Positions 1 to 9,643 of a stretch of 64,000 nt of DNA are shown one piece after another. The DNA lies in contig JBDRJH010000198.1 in assembly GCA_043815125.1 (NCBI GenBank), forward strand, positions 5,268 to 69,267. The letters are read 5' to 3'. The stretch's first letter is position 1. Each line of letters starts with the position of its first letter. The translations under genes were made by a program, and so were the position numbers. The notes below the pieces were generated by a model that was given only the letters and a program-made list of their open reading frames with translations, was not told the DNA's origin and did no database searches. The DNA is from JAUWBF01 sp043815125. GTDB lineage: Bacteria > Verrucomicrobiota > Verrucomicrobiia > Opitutales > Opitutaceae.

Positions 1-2
1 CC

Positions 3-1430
3 GCCACCGAGACCACCACCATCACCGTCGTCCACCTCACGCAGCTCCGCCTGCACGGCGCCGTGCTCGACGCGCGCGCCCCCCGCGCCGTGCCGCTCGC
101 CGCGGCCACCGAGTTGCGGCTCTACCAGGCCGACGGCGTCACTCCGCTCGTCTTCGCCGGCGGGGTGGGGGACGACGGCAACGCGCTCACGGTCGCGGCG
201 GGCGGCCTGTTCGACGCCACCGTCAACGTCGGCCTCACCGGCCCCGGCATCGTCGTCAGCGCGGGCGAACCCGCCGCCGACGGGGTGGGGGAGGCCCTGG
301 CCGGCTTCGCCCTCTCGCTCTCCGAGACCGCGCAGGAGATCGAGACGACCTACCGTCTCGCCCCGGCCGTCGTCACCGGCCGCGTCGTCGACACGCTCGG
401 GCAACCCGCCGCGCTCGACCTCGGCGTCTCGCGCGGCGATCCCGCGCACCCGTATCCGGTATCCGGATATGGCGGCTCGCACCGGGTGTTGTCCGACCCG
501 CTCGGCTACTACCATGTGGCGGTCCGCGCCGGCGAGGCCGACGCCACCTTCACCCTCGACACCGCCGGCGAACTGCTGGCCGGCACCCACGGCCGCACCC
601 GCGTGAGCTTCACCCTCGCCGAGGGCGAGTCCCTGCGGCGCGACGTCGTCGTCGGCCTCTACGACGGCGCCGACGGCGAGGACGACCTCTCCGGCCAGGC
701 GGTCACGCCGGACGTCGACTTTGCCGCGCAGGTGCAGCCCATCTTCAACTCGCTCTGCGTCGCCTGTCACAACGACATCGCCACCAACAGTGGCGGCCTC
801 GACCTCCAGTCCGGTGCCAGCCTCTCCGAACTTGTCGGCCGCATCAGCGTCGAGGCCAAGGGCGTCATGCTGGTCGACCCCGGTCACCCGGAGCGCAGCT
901 ACCTCATGGAAAAACTGGGCTCGGACAACCCGCAGGTCGGCACCCGGATGCGTCCCGGTAACGCCATCGACCTCGCGTTGCAGGCGCTAGTGCGCGACTG
1001 GATCGCGCAGCTCGAGCCGACCCCCGACGCGTTTGAGGCCTGGCGTCTCGCCGCCTTCGGTGAGTTCGCCGGCGAGCCGGAGGCCCTGGCGGCGGCCGAC
1101 TTCGACGGCGACGGGTTGTCCAATCTGTTTGAATACGCCCTTGGCTCCTCGCCGGTGACGGCCGACGGCGACGCCGTCCGTCCGCAGCTCGCGGTCGTCG
1201 AAGAGTCGGGGGAGCGTTATCTGACGCTCACCGTCGCCCGCGACCCCGACGCCGAGGGCCTGGCCTGGCTGGTCGAGGCCAGCGAGGATCTCGCCGAGCC
1301 GACCGCCTGGACTGCCGTCGAGACCATCACGCTCACCGACACGCCGTCACTGCTCGTTGTGCGCGACACCGTGCCGCTCTCGGAGACGCCGCGCCGCTTC
1401 CTGCGCGCCCGGGTCACGACCGCGGAGTAG
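3..1430 (+). CDS. Secreted-type protein with a cytochrome c-like CxxCH motif, 5' truncated
   Basis: The frame is open from the left edge of the window, so the true start lies outside. The visible part has beta-rich N-terminal regions that resemble carboxypeptidase-like or Ig-like repeats. At about nt 720-1010 there is a segment with one haem-attachment motif (CVACH) and a later MRPG motif, as in planctomycete/verrucomicrobial 'cytochrome C' domains. The C-terminus carries a DFDGDGLSNLFEYALG stretch, a calcium-binding-like motif that often ends secreted proteins in Verrucomicrobiota. The gene ends in TAG and converges on the downstream regulator with a gap of 29 nt. The role is not known. Family knowledge suggests an exported, possibly haem-binding surface protein; that is inference. 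Confidence 0.75.
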   Translation, partial: ATETTTITVVHLTQLRLHGAVLDARAPRAVPLAAATELRLYQADGVTPLVFAGGVGDDGNALTVAAGGLFDATVNVGLTGPGIVVSAGEPAADGVGEALAGFALSLSETAQEIETTYRLAPAVVTGRVVDTLGQPAALDLGVSRGDPAHPYPVSGYGGSHRVLSDPLGYYHVAVRAGEADATFTLDTAGELLAGTHGRTRVSFTLAEGESLRRDVVVGLYDGADGEDDLSGQAVTPDVDFAAQVQPIFNSLCVACHNDIATNSGGLDLQSGASLSELVGRISVEAKGVMLVDPGHPERSYLMEKLGSDNPQVGTRMRPGNAIDLALQALVRDWIAQLEPTPDAFEAWRLAAFGEFAGEPEALAAADFDGDGLSNLFEYALGSSPVTADGDAVRPQLAVVEESGERYLTLTVARDPDAEGLAWLVEASEDLAEPTAWTAVETITLTDTPSLLVVRDTVPLSETPRRFLRARVTTAE

Positions 1431-1459
1431 CCTGTGGAGCAGCTCCCCGCGTGGCCTGG

Positions 1460-2620
1460 TCACGACGCGCTTTTTTTGGCGGCTCGCCGGGCAGCGGCCG
1501 GCGCGCCGGTCGAGGCGCGGGGCACCAGCCGGGGGCGCACGATGTAGGTGATCTCGTTGTCGAAGGAGCCCTGCAGTTTTCGCGAGATCGCGTCCACCAG
1601 CAGGCGGGCGATGTCCGTCGCGCCCACCCGCACCGTGGTCAGGGAGGGGGTCATCACGCCGGCCATGCGCACGTCGTCGTAGCCCATCACGGAGATGTCC
1701 GCCGGCACCCGCACGCCGGCCGCGGCCAGGGCCTGCAGGCAGCCGAAGGCCATCTCGTCGTTGAGGCAAAAAACGGCGGTCGGTCGCCGGGGCTCGGCGA
1801 GGATGGCGGCGGCCGTGCGCGCGCCCGAGTCCGCGCTGAAATTGCCCTTGTAGACGCGCAGCCGGGGCTTGGCGCCGGTGCCCGCGGAGAGGGCGCGCTC
1901 GAAGCCCGCCAGACGCAGCGCGCTCACCGGCTGGGGCGGTGCGGCGACCACCGCGATGTCGGTGTGGCCGAGTTCCTGCAAATGGCGTCCGGCCAGGAAT
2001 CCGCCCGCCTCGTCGTCCGCGCACAGCGTGGTCAGCGAGTCGATGCGAGGGTGGGGGTCCAGCGCGACCAGCGGGATCTCGCGGGCCAGGTGTTCGAGCG
2101 CCACGAGGTCCGCGGGACGCCCGATCAGCACGAGCGCGGTCGGTTGGTCGCGCCGGAGCGAATCGAGCCACTCGCCCTCCTCCGCGCGACCGCGGGCCGG
2201 CAGGATGTGCAGGCTGTGCAGGTCCAGATGCAGCAGGCGGCGCATCTCCTCGATGATCTCGAAGTGTTGAAAACCGAACATGCCGGATTCCTGCAGATCG
2301 GGCACGATGCCGATGGTCCAGCGTTCCGAGGCCTGCAGCTCGCGGGCGTCGGGGTGGCGCACGGCGTCGGGCGCATCGCCGACATAGACGCCCTTGGCGG
2401 GCAGGGCGTGGATCAGCCGCTCGCGTTTCAGCTCCTGCAGCGCGCGGCGCACCGTGAGGCGGTTGATCCCGTAGTCGCGGGCAAAATCGGAGTAGGAGGG
2501 CAGCCGCTGGCCGTTCGTGTAGTGGCCGGTGAGGATGTCGTTTTTCACATCCTTCACCAGTTTGAGGTAAAGAAATTCCTGACCCGCCGGACGTCCGCCG
2601 GTCTTGCGTATCTTGGGCAT
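1460..2620 (-). CDS. GntR/LacI-type transcriptional regulator of a carbohydrate locus
   Basis: The protein has an N-terminal GntR-type winged helix (about residues 10-75, with RLPSYSDFARDYGINRLTVR as the recognition region). A LacI-type periplasmic-binding-protein-like sugar-sensing domain follows (about 95-370, with the conserved SVMGYDDVRMA segment). This is the AraR-like architecture. I chose ATG at 2620 (MPKIRKTGG) because a GGGGGT stretch lies about 9 nt upstream; an in-frame start at 2689 would add 23 residues. The gene is divergent from the GH3 glycosidase gene, and a 24-bp palindrome sits between them, so it probably controls the glycosidase genes in response to a sugar. The specific ligand cannot be read from the sequence. 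Confidence 0.88.
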   Translation of the reverse strand: MPKIRKTGGRPAGQEFLYLKLVKDVKNDILTGHYTNGQRLPSYSDFARDYGINRLTVRRALQELKRERLIHALPAKGVYVGDAPDAVRHPDARELQASERWTIGIVPDLQESGMFGFQHFEIIEEMRRLLHLDLHSLHILPARGRAEEGEWLDSLRRDQPTALVLIGRPADLVALEHLAREIPLVALDPHPRIDSLTTLCADDEAGGFLAGRHLQELGHTDIAVVAAPPQPVSALRLAGFERALSAGTGAKPRLRVYKGNFSADSGARTAAAILAEPRRPTAVFCLNDEMAFGCLQALAAAGVRVPADISVMGYDDVRMAGVMTPSLTTVRVGATDIARLLVDAISRKLQGSFDNEITYIVRPRLVPRASTGAPAAARRAAKKSAS

Positions 2621-2744
2621 CGGGCGAATTACCCCCGCGACCCCGCGCGAATGCAAACCAGTTTTGGCCGCGATCCGGCGGTTCAGCAATGCACCGCTCC
2701 CATCGGGCGGCGTGGAGTTTTACGGTTTTTTGGAATAAACTAGA

Positions 2745-2760
2745 TTGCAAATTCATGCAA
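2745..2760. promoter_or_regulatory. Short inverted repeat TTGCA-N6-TGCAA
   Basis: Two perfect 5-bp arms (2745-2749 and 2756-2760) lie in the regulator/GH3 intergenic region, 23 nt before the larger palindrome. LacI-type proteins often bind such spaced half-sites, but it is short enough to be chance. Confidence 0.3.
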
Positions 2761-2782
2761 ACAAGTGCGCATATTGGCGAAT

Positions 2783-2806
2783 AATAACTAAACTAGTTTG
2801 GTTATT
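2783..2806. promoter_or_regulatory. 24-bp palindrome, candidate operator of the GntR/LacI regulator
   Basis: The left half AATAACTAAACT and right half AGTTTGGTTATT are reverse complements except for one pair (2789 against 2800). The core AAACTAGTTT is perfect. The site is AT-rich in a very GC-rich genome and lies 37 nt before the GH3 start. It sits between a divergent regulator gene and its likely target, the usual place for an operator. Binding itself is inferred. Confidence 0.6.
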
Positions 2807-2842
2807 GGTCTGTTCCTGCTCCCGCAACCGCATCATCCAGCC

Positions 2843-5800
2843 ATGCACTTCGCTCCCTTCACCTCTTCGCCGTGCGCCGCCCCCCGGGCGGACGCCCCGG
2901 CCCGGCGCCGCCCGCAGCGGCCGCGCCTCGCCTCCGCCCTCCGTTCCGTTCTCGGCCTCGCCACGCTGGCCTGCGCCGCCTTCACCGCCACGCCCGCTCG
3001 CGCCCAGGGCGTGAACCTCGCCCTCGGGAAAACCGCCTCCGCTCCCACCACCGAATACGGCCTGCCCGCCTTCGCGGTGGACGGCGACCTCGACACCCGC
3101 TGGGGCAGCGAATTCAACGACGACGAATCCATCACGGTCGATCTCGGCGAACCCACCGCCATCGGTCGCGTCATCCTGCGTTGGGAAACCGCCTACGGCA
3201 GCGGCTACAAGATCCAGGTCTCGGATGACGAGCAAACCTGGACCGACCTCGCCACCGTGACCAACGGCGACGGCGGCGTGGACGACCTCGCCGTCTCCGG
3301 CAACGGCCGTTACCTGCGCGTCCAGGGCCAGACCCGCGCCACCGGCTGGGGTTACTCGCTTTGGGAGATCGAGGTTTACGCGCCCGCCATCGTCGTGCCC
3401 GCCGGCGACCTCGCCCTCGGCAAACCCTCCGCCTCCTCCCCGCTTGAAGCCGCCCACCTGCACGCCGGCCTCGCCTTCGACGGCGACCCCGACACCCGCT
3501 GGTCCTCGGAATTTGCCGACCCGCAATGGATCCGCGTCGACCTCGGCGAATCCTACCCGCTCTCGCGCGTCGTCCTGAACTGGGAGGCCGCCTGCGCCGC
3601 CAGCTACACCATCCAGGGTTCCAACATCGACTCCGATCTCGACGCCGACTGGACCCCGATCGCGCCCGCCATCACCGACGGCGCCGCCGGCGCCCGCGAG
3701 ATCGCGGTGAGCGGCGCCTACCGCTACGTCCGTGTCCACGGCACCGCCCGCGCCACGCCGTGGGGCTACTCGCTGTGGAGCTTCGAGGTTTACGGCGACA
3801 CCGGCGGCGGCGATCCCGACCCCGAGGAACCGCCCGTCCAGACCACGAACCAGACCATCAAGCTCGTCTTCCCCGATCTCGCCTACGCCAAGATCAACGT
3901 CTCCCCCGCGCCGCTCTCCGTCACGCCCACCCCCGAGGAGGGCGACACCACGCCTTCGGTGCGCAACGCCGGCGTGTTCACCTATTTCCTGACCTTCGCG
4001 CCCAACACCACCGTCACGCTGTCGAAGAACCAGTTCTCCCCGACCCAGGCCAACACCGACATCCGGCTCGCCGTCACCGACTGGTCCGGCGAAGCCCTCT
4101 CCGCCCAGAGCGTCACCACGCTCGCCGTGCAGGACGCCGAGTGGCGCGTCGAGGTGTATTCAACCGGCAATGACAACGGCGACGGCCGCGACCGCACCAT
4201 CATTCCCGATCCCTACGCCGCGCCCGCCGCGCCCGAGGTCGCCGGCGACTTCCCGGTCAACGCGCCCGCCGACGGCGCCATGATCACCACCACGCGCCGC
4301 CCCACGCTCGCCTGGTCGCCTGTCTCCGGCGCCACGAGCTACGAGGTCTTCGTCAACGTCACCCGCAACGACTACGACTGGTTTGCCCCCGGCAGCCTGC
4401 TCGATCGTTTCACCTCCCTCGGCACCGTCACCGGCACCAGCTTCACCCTCGCCGACGACCTGCCCGACCGCTGGACCTACAAGTGGTATGTCGTCGCCAC
4501 CACGCCCGGCGGCGCGCTCCGCTCCGACCTGCGGACCTTCTCGGTCTACCTGCCCCACGTCGAGCAACGCGCCGATGGCGTTGCCCTCATCGGCGGCAAG
4601 CGCGACCTCAACAAAAACGGCGTCATCGATCCCTACGAGAACTGGGAAAACCCCGTCGCCACCCGCGTCAACGACCTCCTCGGCCGCATGACCCTGCGCG
4701 AAAAAACCTACCAGATGTTTTTCAACGCCTACGAGTTCCCGCTCGCCGGCTTCACCTTCGGCCCGCTCGCCGTCGAGGACATCCAGACCGTGCAGCAAAA
4801 CTCCGCAGCCACCCGCCTCGGCATCCCGATCATCGACGCCGGCGACACCATCCACGGCTACAAGACCAGCTACCCCATCCAGCCCGGCCTCGCCGCCGGC
4901 CGCGACCTCGACACCGTCTGGGAGATGGGCGACATCCAGCGCCGCGAGGAACTCGCCGTCGGCAGCCGCGGCACTCTCTCGCCGCTCGCCGAGGTCGGCA
5001 CCAAGGCCCTCTACCCGCGCATCCAGGAAGGCTGCGGCGAGGACGCCGATCTCGCCGCCGGCATGGTCCGCGCCTTCGTCGCCGGCCTCCAAGGCGGCCC
5101 CGAGGTCAACCCGCACTCCATCTGGATCACCGTCAAACACTGGCCCGGCCAGGGCGCCGGCGGCGAGGGCGGCATTGTCTATGACGGCACCACCATCCAC
5201 TACCACATGCGCCCCTGGCACGCCGCCATCGAGGCCGGCGCCAGCGGAATCATGCCCGGCTACGCCGGCAGCTGGCTGCTCGGGCCCGACGGCTGGGGCG
5301 CCGGCGATGACCCCGGCATCATCGCCTACCTGCGCGACCAGATGGGCTACGACGGCCTGATCTGCTCCGACTGGCTCCCGGTCGGCGCCTGGATCCGCTC
5401 CGCCAACGCCGGCTCCGACGTCATGGGCGGCGCCAACCCCGGCGAACCCGGCTCGCTCGACGCCTTCGAGGCCCAGGTCTCCGAGGCCACCATCGACGCC
5501 GCCGTGCGCCGCATCCTCGACGTGAAGTTCCGCCTCGGCCTCTTCGAGGATCCCTACCGCGAGACCGGCGCCGGCACCGCCGCCTGGCACACCGGCGAAA
5601 ACGTCGCCCTCGCGCGCCGCGCCGCCCGCCAGTCCATGACCCTGCTCAAGAACGACGGCATGCTCCCGCTCCGCGCCTCCTCCGGCGCCATCGTCATCGC
5701 CGGCCCCCGCGCCGACGACGCCGAGGCCGGCGCCATCTGGCGCTCCGCCGTGGACGTGAACGGCTTCGGCTCCAAGTCCATCTACACCGCCGTCAAGGAA

Positions 5801-7380
5801 CGCGCCGAGGCCGCCGGCCTCACCGTCTACCGCGACGCCGCTCCGGCCGGCACGCCCGTGCTCGGTGCCATCGTCGTCGTCGGGGAAAAATCCTACACCC
5901 ACGGCACCGAGTGGCCCACCGACCTGCCCTACCTGCCCGGCGACTTCGCCGCCGGCCCGCCGCACGACTTCAGCGTCTATCCCGACCAGTTCGGCATCAT
6001 CCAGGGCTTTTATAACCAGGGCGTGCCGGTGACGACCGTCGTGTATTCACCGCGCCCCTACGTGTTGACCCACGTCGAGGCGATCAGCGACGCGTTGCTC
6101 GTCATCTATCGCCCCGGCGACGAGGGCGGCCCGGCCGTGGCCGAGACGCTCTTCGGCGACAACCCGCCCAGCGGACGCCTGCCCTGGCAGTTGCCCCGCT
6201 CGATGGCCCAGCTCGGCACCGACAACGAGGCCAACCAGCTCGAACGCTGGGACATTCCCTACGATCTCGGCGCCACCGAGGCCGAGCGCACCCTCATCCG
6301 TGCCCACATCGCCGCCGGCGAACCCGTGCCCCCGATCTACGGCAACCCGCTGTATCAATTCGGCGACGGCATCCAGGGCTACGGCCTCGTTGACGCCACC
6401 CCGCCTGCCGCCTTCGCGCTTACCGCGCCGGAGAACGCCGTCGAGATCACCGCCGGCCTGCCCCTGTTTACCTGGGAGGCCGCCTCCGATCCGGAGACCG
6501 GCATCCAAGGCTACGAGGTCTTCATCGACGGCGTCTCGCGCGGCGTCACCAAGACCAACGCCTTCAGCCTCGACGGCGGCCTCGGCAACGGCCTGCACAC
6601 CTGGCAGGTCGTCGCCCGCAACTGGGCCGGCGGCGTCACGGAGTCGCCCGTGTTCAGCTTCACGTTGAACGACACCACCCGCCGCCGGCCTTCGGCGCGT
6701 TTTATCCCGCCGCCGGCGCCACCGTCGCCGTCGGCGCGAACACCACGTTCATCTGGGAGCAGAGCTTCGACACCGGCTCCGGCACCGCCGCCTACACGCT
6801 CATCATGGACGGCATCGACGTTGCCCCGGCCGTCGCGCCCACTCCCTACGTGCCCGCCACGGTCAACCTCTCCGTCGGCGCCACCGCGTCCGCCACCTCC
6901 ACCGAGTTTGGCAACGCCAACGAGGCCATCGACGACAACCCCGCCACCCGTTGGTCCAGCGCCGTTGTTGGCCAGGCCAACCCCGACGACCAGGCGATCA
7001 CCATCGACCTCGGCGCGGTTTACTCGATCAAGCGCGTCGAGCTCGATTGGGAGGCCGCCTACGGCAGGCACTACGTCATCGAGACCTCGCTCGACGACGG
7101 CGCGACCTGGCAAGTCCTCGCCACCGAGCCCAACGGCGACGGCGGCGCGGATGTGCATGACAACCTCGCCGGCGTGGGCCGCCACGTCCGCATGCGCGGC
7201 GTGGAGCGCGGCAGCGGCTACGGTTACTCGCTGTGGGAGTTCCGCGTCTTCGGCACCGGCACCGAGCAGGCCACGGTGACGGGTCTCGCCTCCGGCTCGC
7301 ACACCTGGCAGGTTCGGGCCGTCGACGGCGCCGGCAACACCACCCTGTCCGGCGCTCCGCTGAGCTTCGTCAAACCCTGA
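2843..7380 (+). CDS. Large secreted GH3 glycoside hydrolase with three F5/8C (discoidin) domains, one frameshift
   Basis: ATG at 2843 gives a signal peptide (residues 1 to about 55, ending ARAQG). Two F5/8 type C domains follow (about 57-183 and 188-320), then a fibronectin-like region (about 455-570). The GH3 N-domain spans about 600-900, with the catalytic nucleophile Asp843 in a CSDW motif, and the GH3 C-domain about 917-1180; further Ig-like segments follow. The frame breaks at 6678-6680 (CCC where CCCC would keep the frame). After it, the +1 frame encodes the rest of an Ig-like domain, a third F5/8C domain (about nt 6860-7256) and the true end at 7380. Without correction the first frame reads on to 7279 as a Pro/Ser-rich tail. 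The protein probably releases glucose or similar sugars from beta-glucans outside the cytoplasm. It sits with a GH128 glucanase under a divergent regulator. Confidence 0.85.
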
Positions 7381-7385
7381 TCCCC

Positions 7386-7425
7386 GCGCGCACGCCCCGG
7401 TCCTCCGGGTCCGGGGCCTGCGCGC
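7386..7425 (+). terminator. GC-rich hairpin between GH3 and GH128 genes
   Basis: Arms 7386-7400 and 7411-7425 pair over 15 bp with one mismatch and a 10-nt loop, starting 6 nt after the GH3 stop. Only a short T run follows (about 7430-7433), so it may be a weak terminator or an mRNA-stabilising intercistronic hairpin. Confidence 0.45.
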
Positions 7426-7457
7426 CACATTTTCCCCACCCCAAATTGTTCAACATC

Positions 7458-8723
7458 GTGAAAACCACCACCGTCCCCTCCGCGCTCCGGCGTGCGTTTC
7501 CCTTCCTGCTCGCCGCGGCCTGCGCGACCGCGGGCCTCGACTTGCAGGCCCAGACCGCCGTGCCCAAGCGCGGCCTTTGCGCCAACAAGCTCTCCCCCGA
7601 GGACATCAAGGCCCTCGAGCCCGGCGTCGGCTGGTGGTATAGCTGGTATCACGAAACCAATGACGGCGTGCGCGGCAGCCCGATGCAGTTTATTCCCATG
7701 ATCTGGGACGAGGCCCCCGACCGCCTCACCGGCGCGGAAAACTTCCTGCGCCGCTCGCCGAAGCCGCCCCTGCTTTTCGCCATCAACGAGCCCAACCTCA
7801 CCGGCCAGGCCAACCTCGCGCCGCAGGACGCCGTCGAGTCCTGGAACAAGATCTCCCGGCTCGCCAAGTCCCGCGGGATTCCGCTCATCGGCCCGCACAT
7901 GGCCATCGGCGCGCCCGGCAACGAAATCGTCAACGGCTGGGACCCCATCCAGAACAAGCGCCGCAACCTCAGCTACATGATCGACTGGATGGACGCCTTC
8001 TTCCACTACGTCGACCCCGCCACCGTCGACGGCCTCGGCCTGCACGCCTACGGCAACATCCACGAACTCAAGTGGTCGGTCGGCGAGCTCCACAAGAAAT
8101 ACAACAAGCCCGTCTGGATGACCGAGTTTGCCTGGTGGGACGCCAAGGACACCGCCGAGGAGGCCGCCTACATGATCGAGGCCCTCGACTTCCTTGAGCG
8201 CGACCCGCGCGTCGCCGGCTACGCCTGGTTCAAGGAGCGCATGGGTCGCGGCCCCACCAAGCTCAACCTGCTGGAGGAAGGCAAACCCGGCGAGCTCACC
8301 AAGCTCGGCAAGATCTACGTTCACTTCCCGACGCACGACCCGAAGTTCTTCGCCAAGGTGCCCGGCCGCATCGAGGCCGAGGCCGACACCACCATGAGCG
8401 GCGTGAAGCCCGCGCTCACCACCGATCCGGGCGGCAAGTTCGAGGTCGGCGACATCGACGCCGGCGACTGGATGGATTACCAGATCGAGGTCGCCGCCGC
8501 CGGCCGTTACCGCCTCGACCTGCGCACGAGGGGAGGGCGCCCCGTCGCCATGAAGGTGCACTGCGCCGGCCGCCAGATCGGCGCGCTCAAAGGCGAGGCC
8601 AGCCCCGAGACCTGGCAGACCATCGGCACCGAGGTCACGCTGCCCGCCGGCCGCCACACCCTGCGCCTCGAGGCCGAAGGCGGCGGCTACGCGCTCAACT
8701 GGCTCGAATTGAAACGACTCTGA
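7458..8723 (+). CDS. Secreted GH128-type beta-1,3-glucanase with C-terminal CBM6
   Basis: The GTG start at 7458 gives an export signal (basic start, hydrophobic core, LQAQ cleavage region near residue 30). The Asl1-like/GH128 catalytic core follows (about 35-295). Candidate catalytic glutamates are in FAINEPNL (acid/base) and WMTEFAWW (nucleophile); GLGLHAYG is also typical of the fold. Residues about 305-421 form a CBM6-like domain (GRIEAEAD, DAGDWMDYQIEV, NWLELKRL). Family members cut beta-1,3-glucan, so with the GH3 enzyme upstream this looks like a two-enzyme beta-glucan degradation unit. There is no ATG nearby; a TTG at 7446 is an alternative start. A terminator follows the gene. Confidence 0.85.
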   Translation: MKTTTVPSALRRAFPFLLAAACATAGLDLQAQTAVPKRGLCANKLSPEDIKALEPGVGWWYSWYHETNDGVRGSPMQFIPMIWDEAPDRLTGAENFLRRSPKPPLLFAINEPNLTGQANLAPQDAVESWNKISRLAKSRGIPLIGPHMAIGAPGNEIVNGWDPIQNKRRNLSYMIDWMDAFFHYVDPATVDGLGLHAYGNIHELKWSVGELHKKYNKPVWMTEFAWWDAKDTAEEAAYMIEALDFLERDPRVAGYAWFKERMGRGPTKLNLLEEGKPGELTKLGKIYVHFPTHDPKFFAKVPGRIEAEADTTMSGVKPALTTDPGGKFEVGDIDAGDWMDYQIEVAAAGRYRLDLRTRGGRPVAMKVHCAGRQIGALKGEASPETWQTIGTEVTLPAGRHTLRLEAEGGGYALNWLELKRL

Positions 8724-8761
8724 ACGACGACCGTTTCGGACCCGACCCGCGGTCCAACCCA

Positions 8762-8792
8762 GCCCGGCGCCCGCAAGGCCCCGGGCTTTTTT
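8762..8792 (+). terminator. Rho-independent terminator after the GH128 gene
   Basis: A stem of GCCCGG with inner GC pairs closes on CCGGGC and is followed directly by TTTTTT (8787-8792). It separates the carbohydrate locus from the dcw promoter region. Confidence 0.8.
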
Positions 8793-8935
8793 GCGCCCGC
8801 TTTCCGGAAGCCATCTGGGAAATCGTGGCCCGCCCTGAGAAGCCCCGGCTGGTTCGCGGCAACGACCACCGCGGGCCCTGTGAATAACTTTCCGGCCGGA
8901 AACCGCTGATTCCATGGGAGTTTTCTTGACCAAAG

Positions 8936-8970
8936 TGGGTTAAAGTGGGACGAAATGGGGCATCGTGGGG
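8936..8970 (+). promoter_or_regulatory. Four TGGGN MraZ boxes upstream of mraZ
   Basis: TGGGT (8936), TGGGA (8946), TGGGG (8956) and TGGGG (8966) stand at exact 10-nt spacing. This is the direct-repeat pattern bound by MraZ in other bacteria, usually with three or four repeats. A -35-like TTGACC lies at 8926-8931; I see no convincing -10. The sites begin 57 nt before the mraZ start, so autoregulation of the dcw operon by MraZ is expected. Confidence 0.85.
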
Positions 8971-8992
8971 GAACTCGCGGTCCACCGTATCC

Positions 8993-9445
8993 ATGGCACA
9001 ACTCGGCAAACCGTTTTACACCGGCCTCTTCAGGCACGGTCTGGACGACAAGAATCGGCTCACGATTCCGTCGGCCTGGCGGTCTGCGCACGAGGCGACC
9101 GACACGTTCCTCGCCACCCCGCACCCGGACGGTTACGTCGCCATCCTGCCGCCCGCCGAGGTCGAGAAGCTCCACGCCAAGATCGCCGCCATGGCCCTCA
9201 CCGACAGCGAGGCCCAGGACGTCGCCGCCAGCTTCTTCGCCGCCACGCACGCCTTCACCTTCGACAAGTCCGGCCGCATCGCCCTCACCGACGAGCTGCG
9301 CAAACACGCCGGCATCGACAAGGACGCCGTGCTCGTCGGCTCCATGACCAAGTTCAACGTCTACAGCCCCGAACTCTGGGAAAAGCGCCAGCAGCGCATG
9401 TCGGGCGAAAACCTCGGCGCCGCCATGCGCCGCATCGGAATCTGA
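8993..9445 (+). CDS. mraZ: Transcriptional regulator MraZ, first gene of the dcw cluster
   Basis: The 150-residue protein has the two AbrB-like MraZ repeats with their signature DxxxR motifs (DDKNR near residue 16 and DKSGR near residue 88). MraZ is a DNA-binding ring-shaped regulator that represses its own operon. ATG at 8993 (MAQLGKPFYTG) is chosen over the longer in-frame start at 8945 because the longer form would run through the TGGGN boxes. The stop is 2 nt before a small ORF leading into rsmH. Confidence 0.95.
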   Translation: MAQLGKPFYTGLFRHGLDDKNRLTIPSAWRSAHEATDTFLATPHPDGYVAILPPAEVEKLHAKIAAMALTDSEAQDVAASFFAATHAFTFDKSGRIALTDELRKHAGIDKDAVLVGSMTKFNVYSPELWEKRQQRMSGENLGAAMRRIGI

Positions 9446-9447
9446 GC

Positions 9448-9630
9448 ATGAACGCCTTCAACTCAGACCACCCGAACCGCGCCAAGGCCGTCCGTTCCGG
9501 GCCGGCTGTCCGCATTCGCACCGCGGACGCGACCCTCGTCATTCGTCACCGCCCGCTGCCCGGCCTGCGCCGCGTCGCCGGTCAATCGCAACCCGTCGAG
9601 CCCGCCCACCATGTGCTGCGCGCCGCCTGA
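9448..9630 (+). CDS. Small basic ORF between mraZ and rsmH, unknown function
   Basis: A 60-residue ORF starts 2 nt after the mraZ stop and ends 13 nt before the favoured rsmH start. It is rich in Arg and Pro, with no transmembrane segment or domain I recognise. The tight spacing suggests translational coupling and it fills a gap that would otherwise be about 200 nt. In GC-rich DNA a spurious ORF of this size is possible, so the call is tentative. Confidence 0.4.
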   Translation: MNAFNSDHPNRAKAVRSGPAVRIRTADATLVIRHRPLPGLRRVAGQSQPVEPAHHVLRAA

Positions 9631-9643
9631 ACCCGTCGCCACG

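Noticed and set aside
2798..2842. TTG start at 2798 for the GH3 protein
   Set aside because: It lies inside the palindrome and would add residues before a good signal peptide; ATG at 2843 fits better.
6681..7279. Pro/Ser-rich C-terminal tail of the GH3 protein in the uncorrected frame
   Set aside because: The composition is that of an out-of-frame read, and the other frame has a clear discoidin domain.
8881..8931. A full sigma-70 promoter at the mraZ operator
   Set aside because: Only a -35-like TTGACC is visible; no good -10 lies at 16-18 nt. I list the MraZ boxes but not a promoter.
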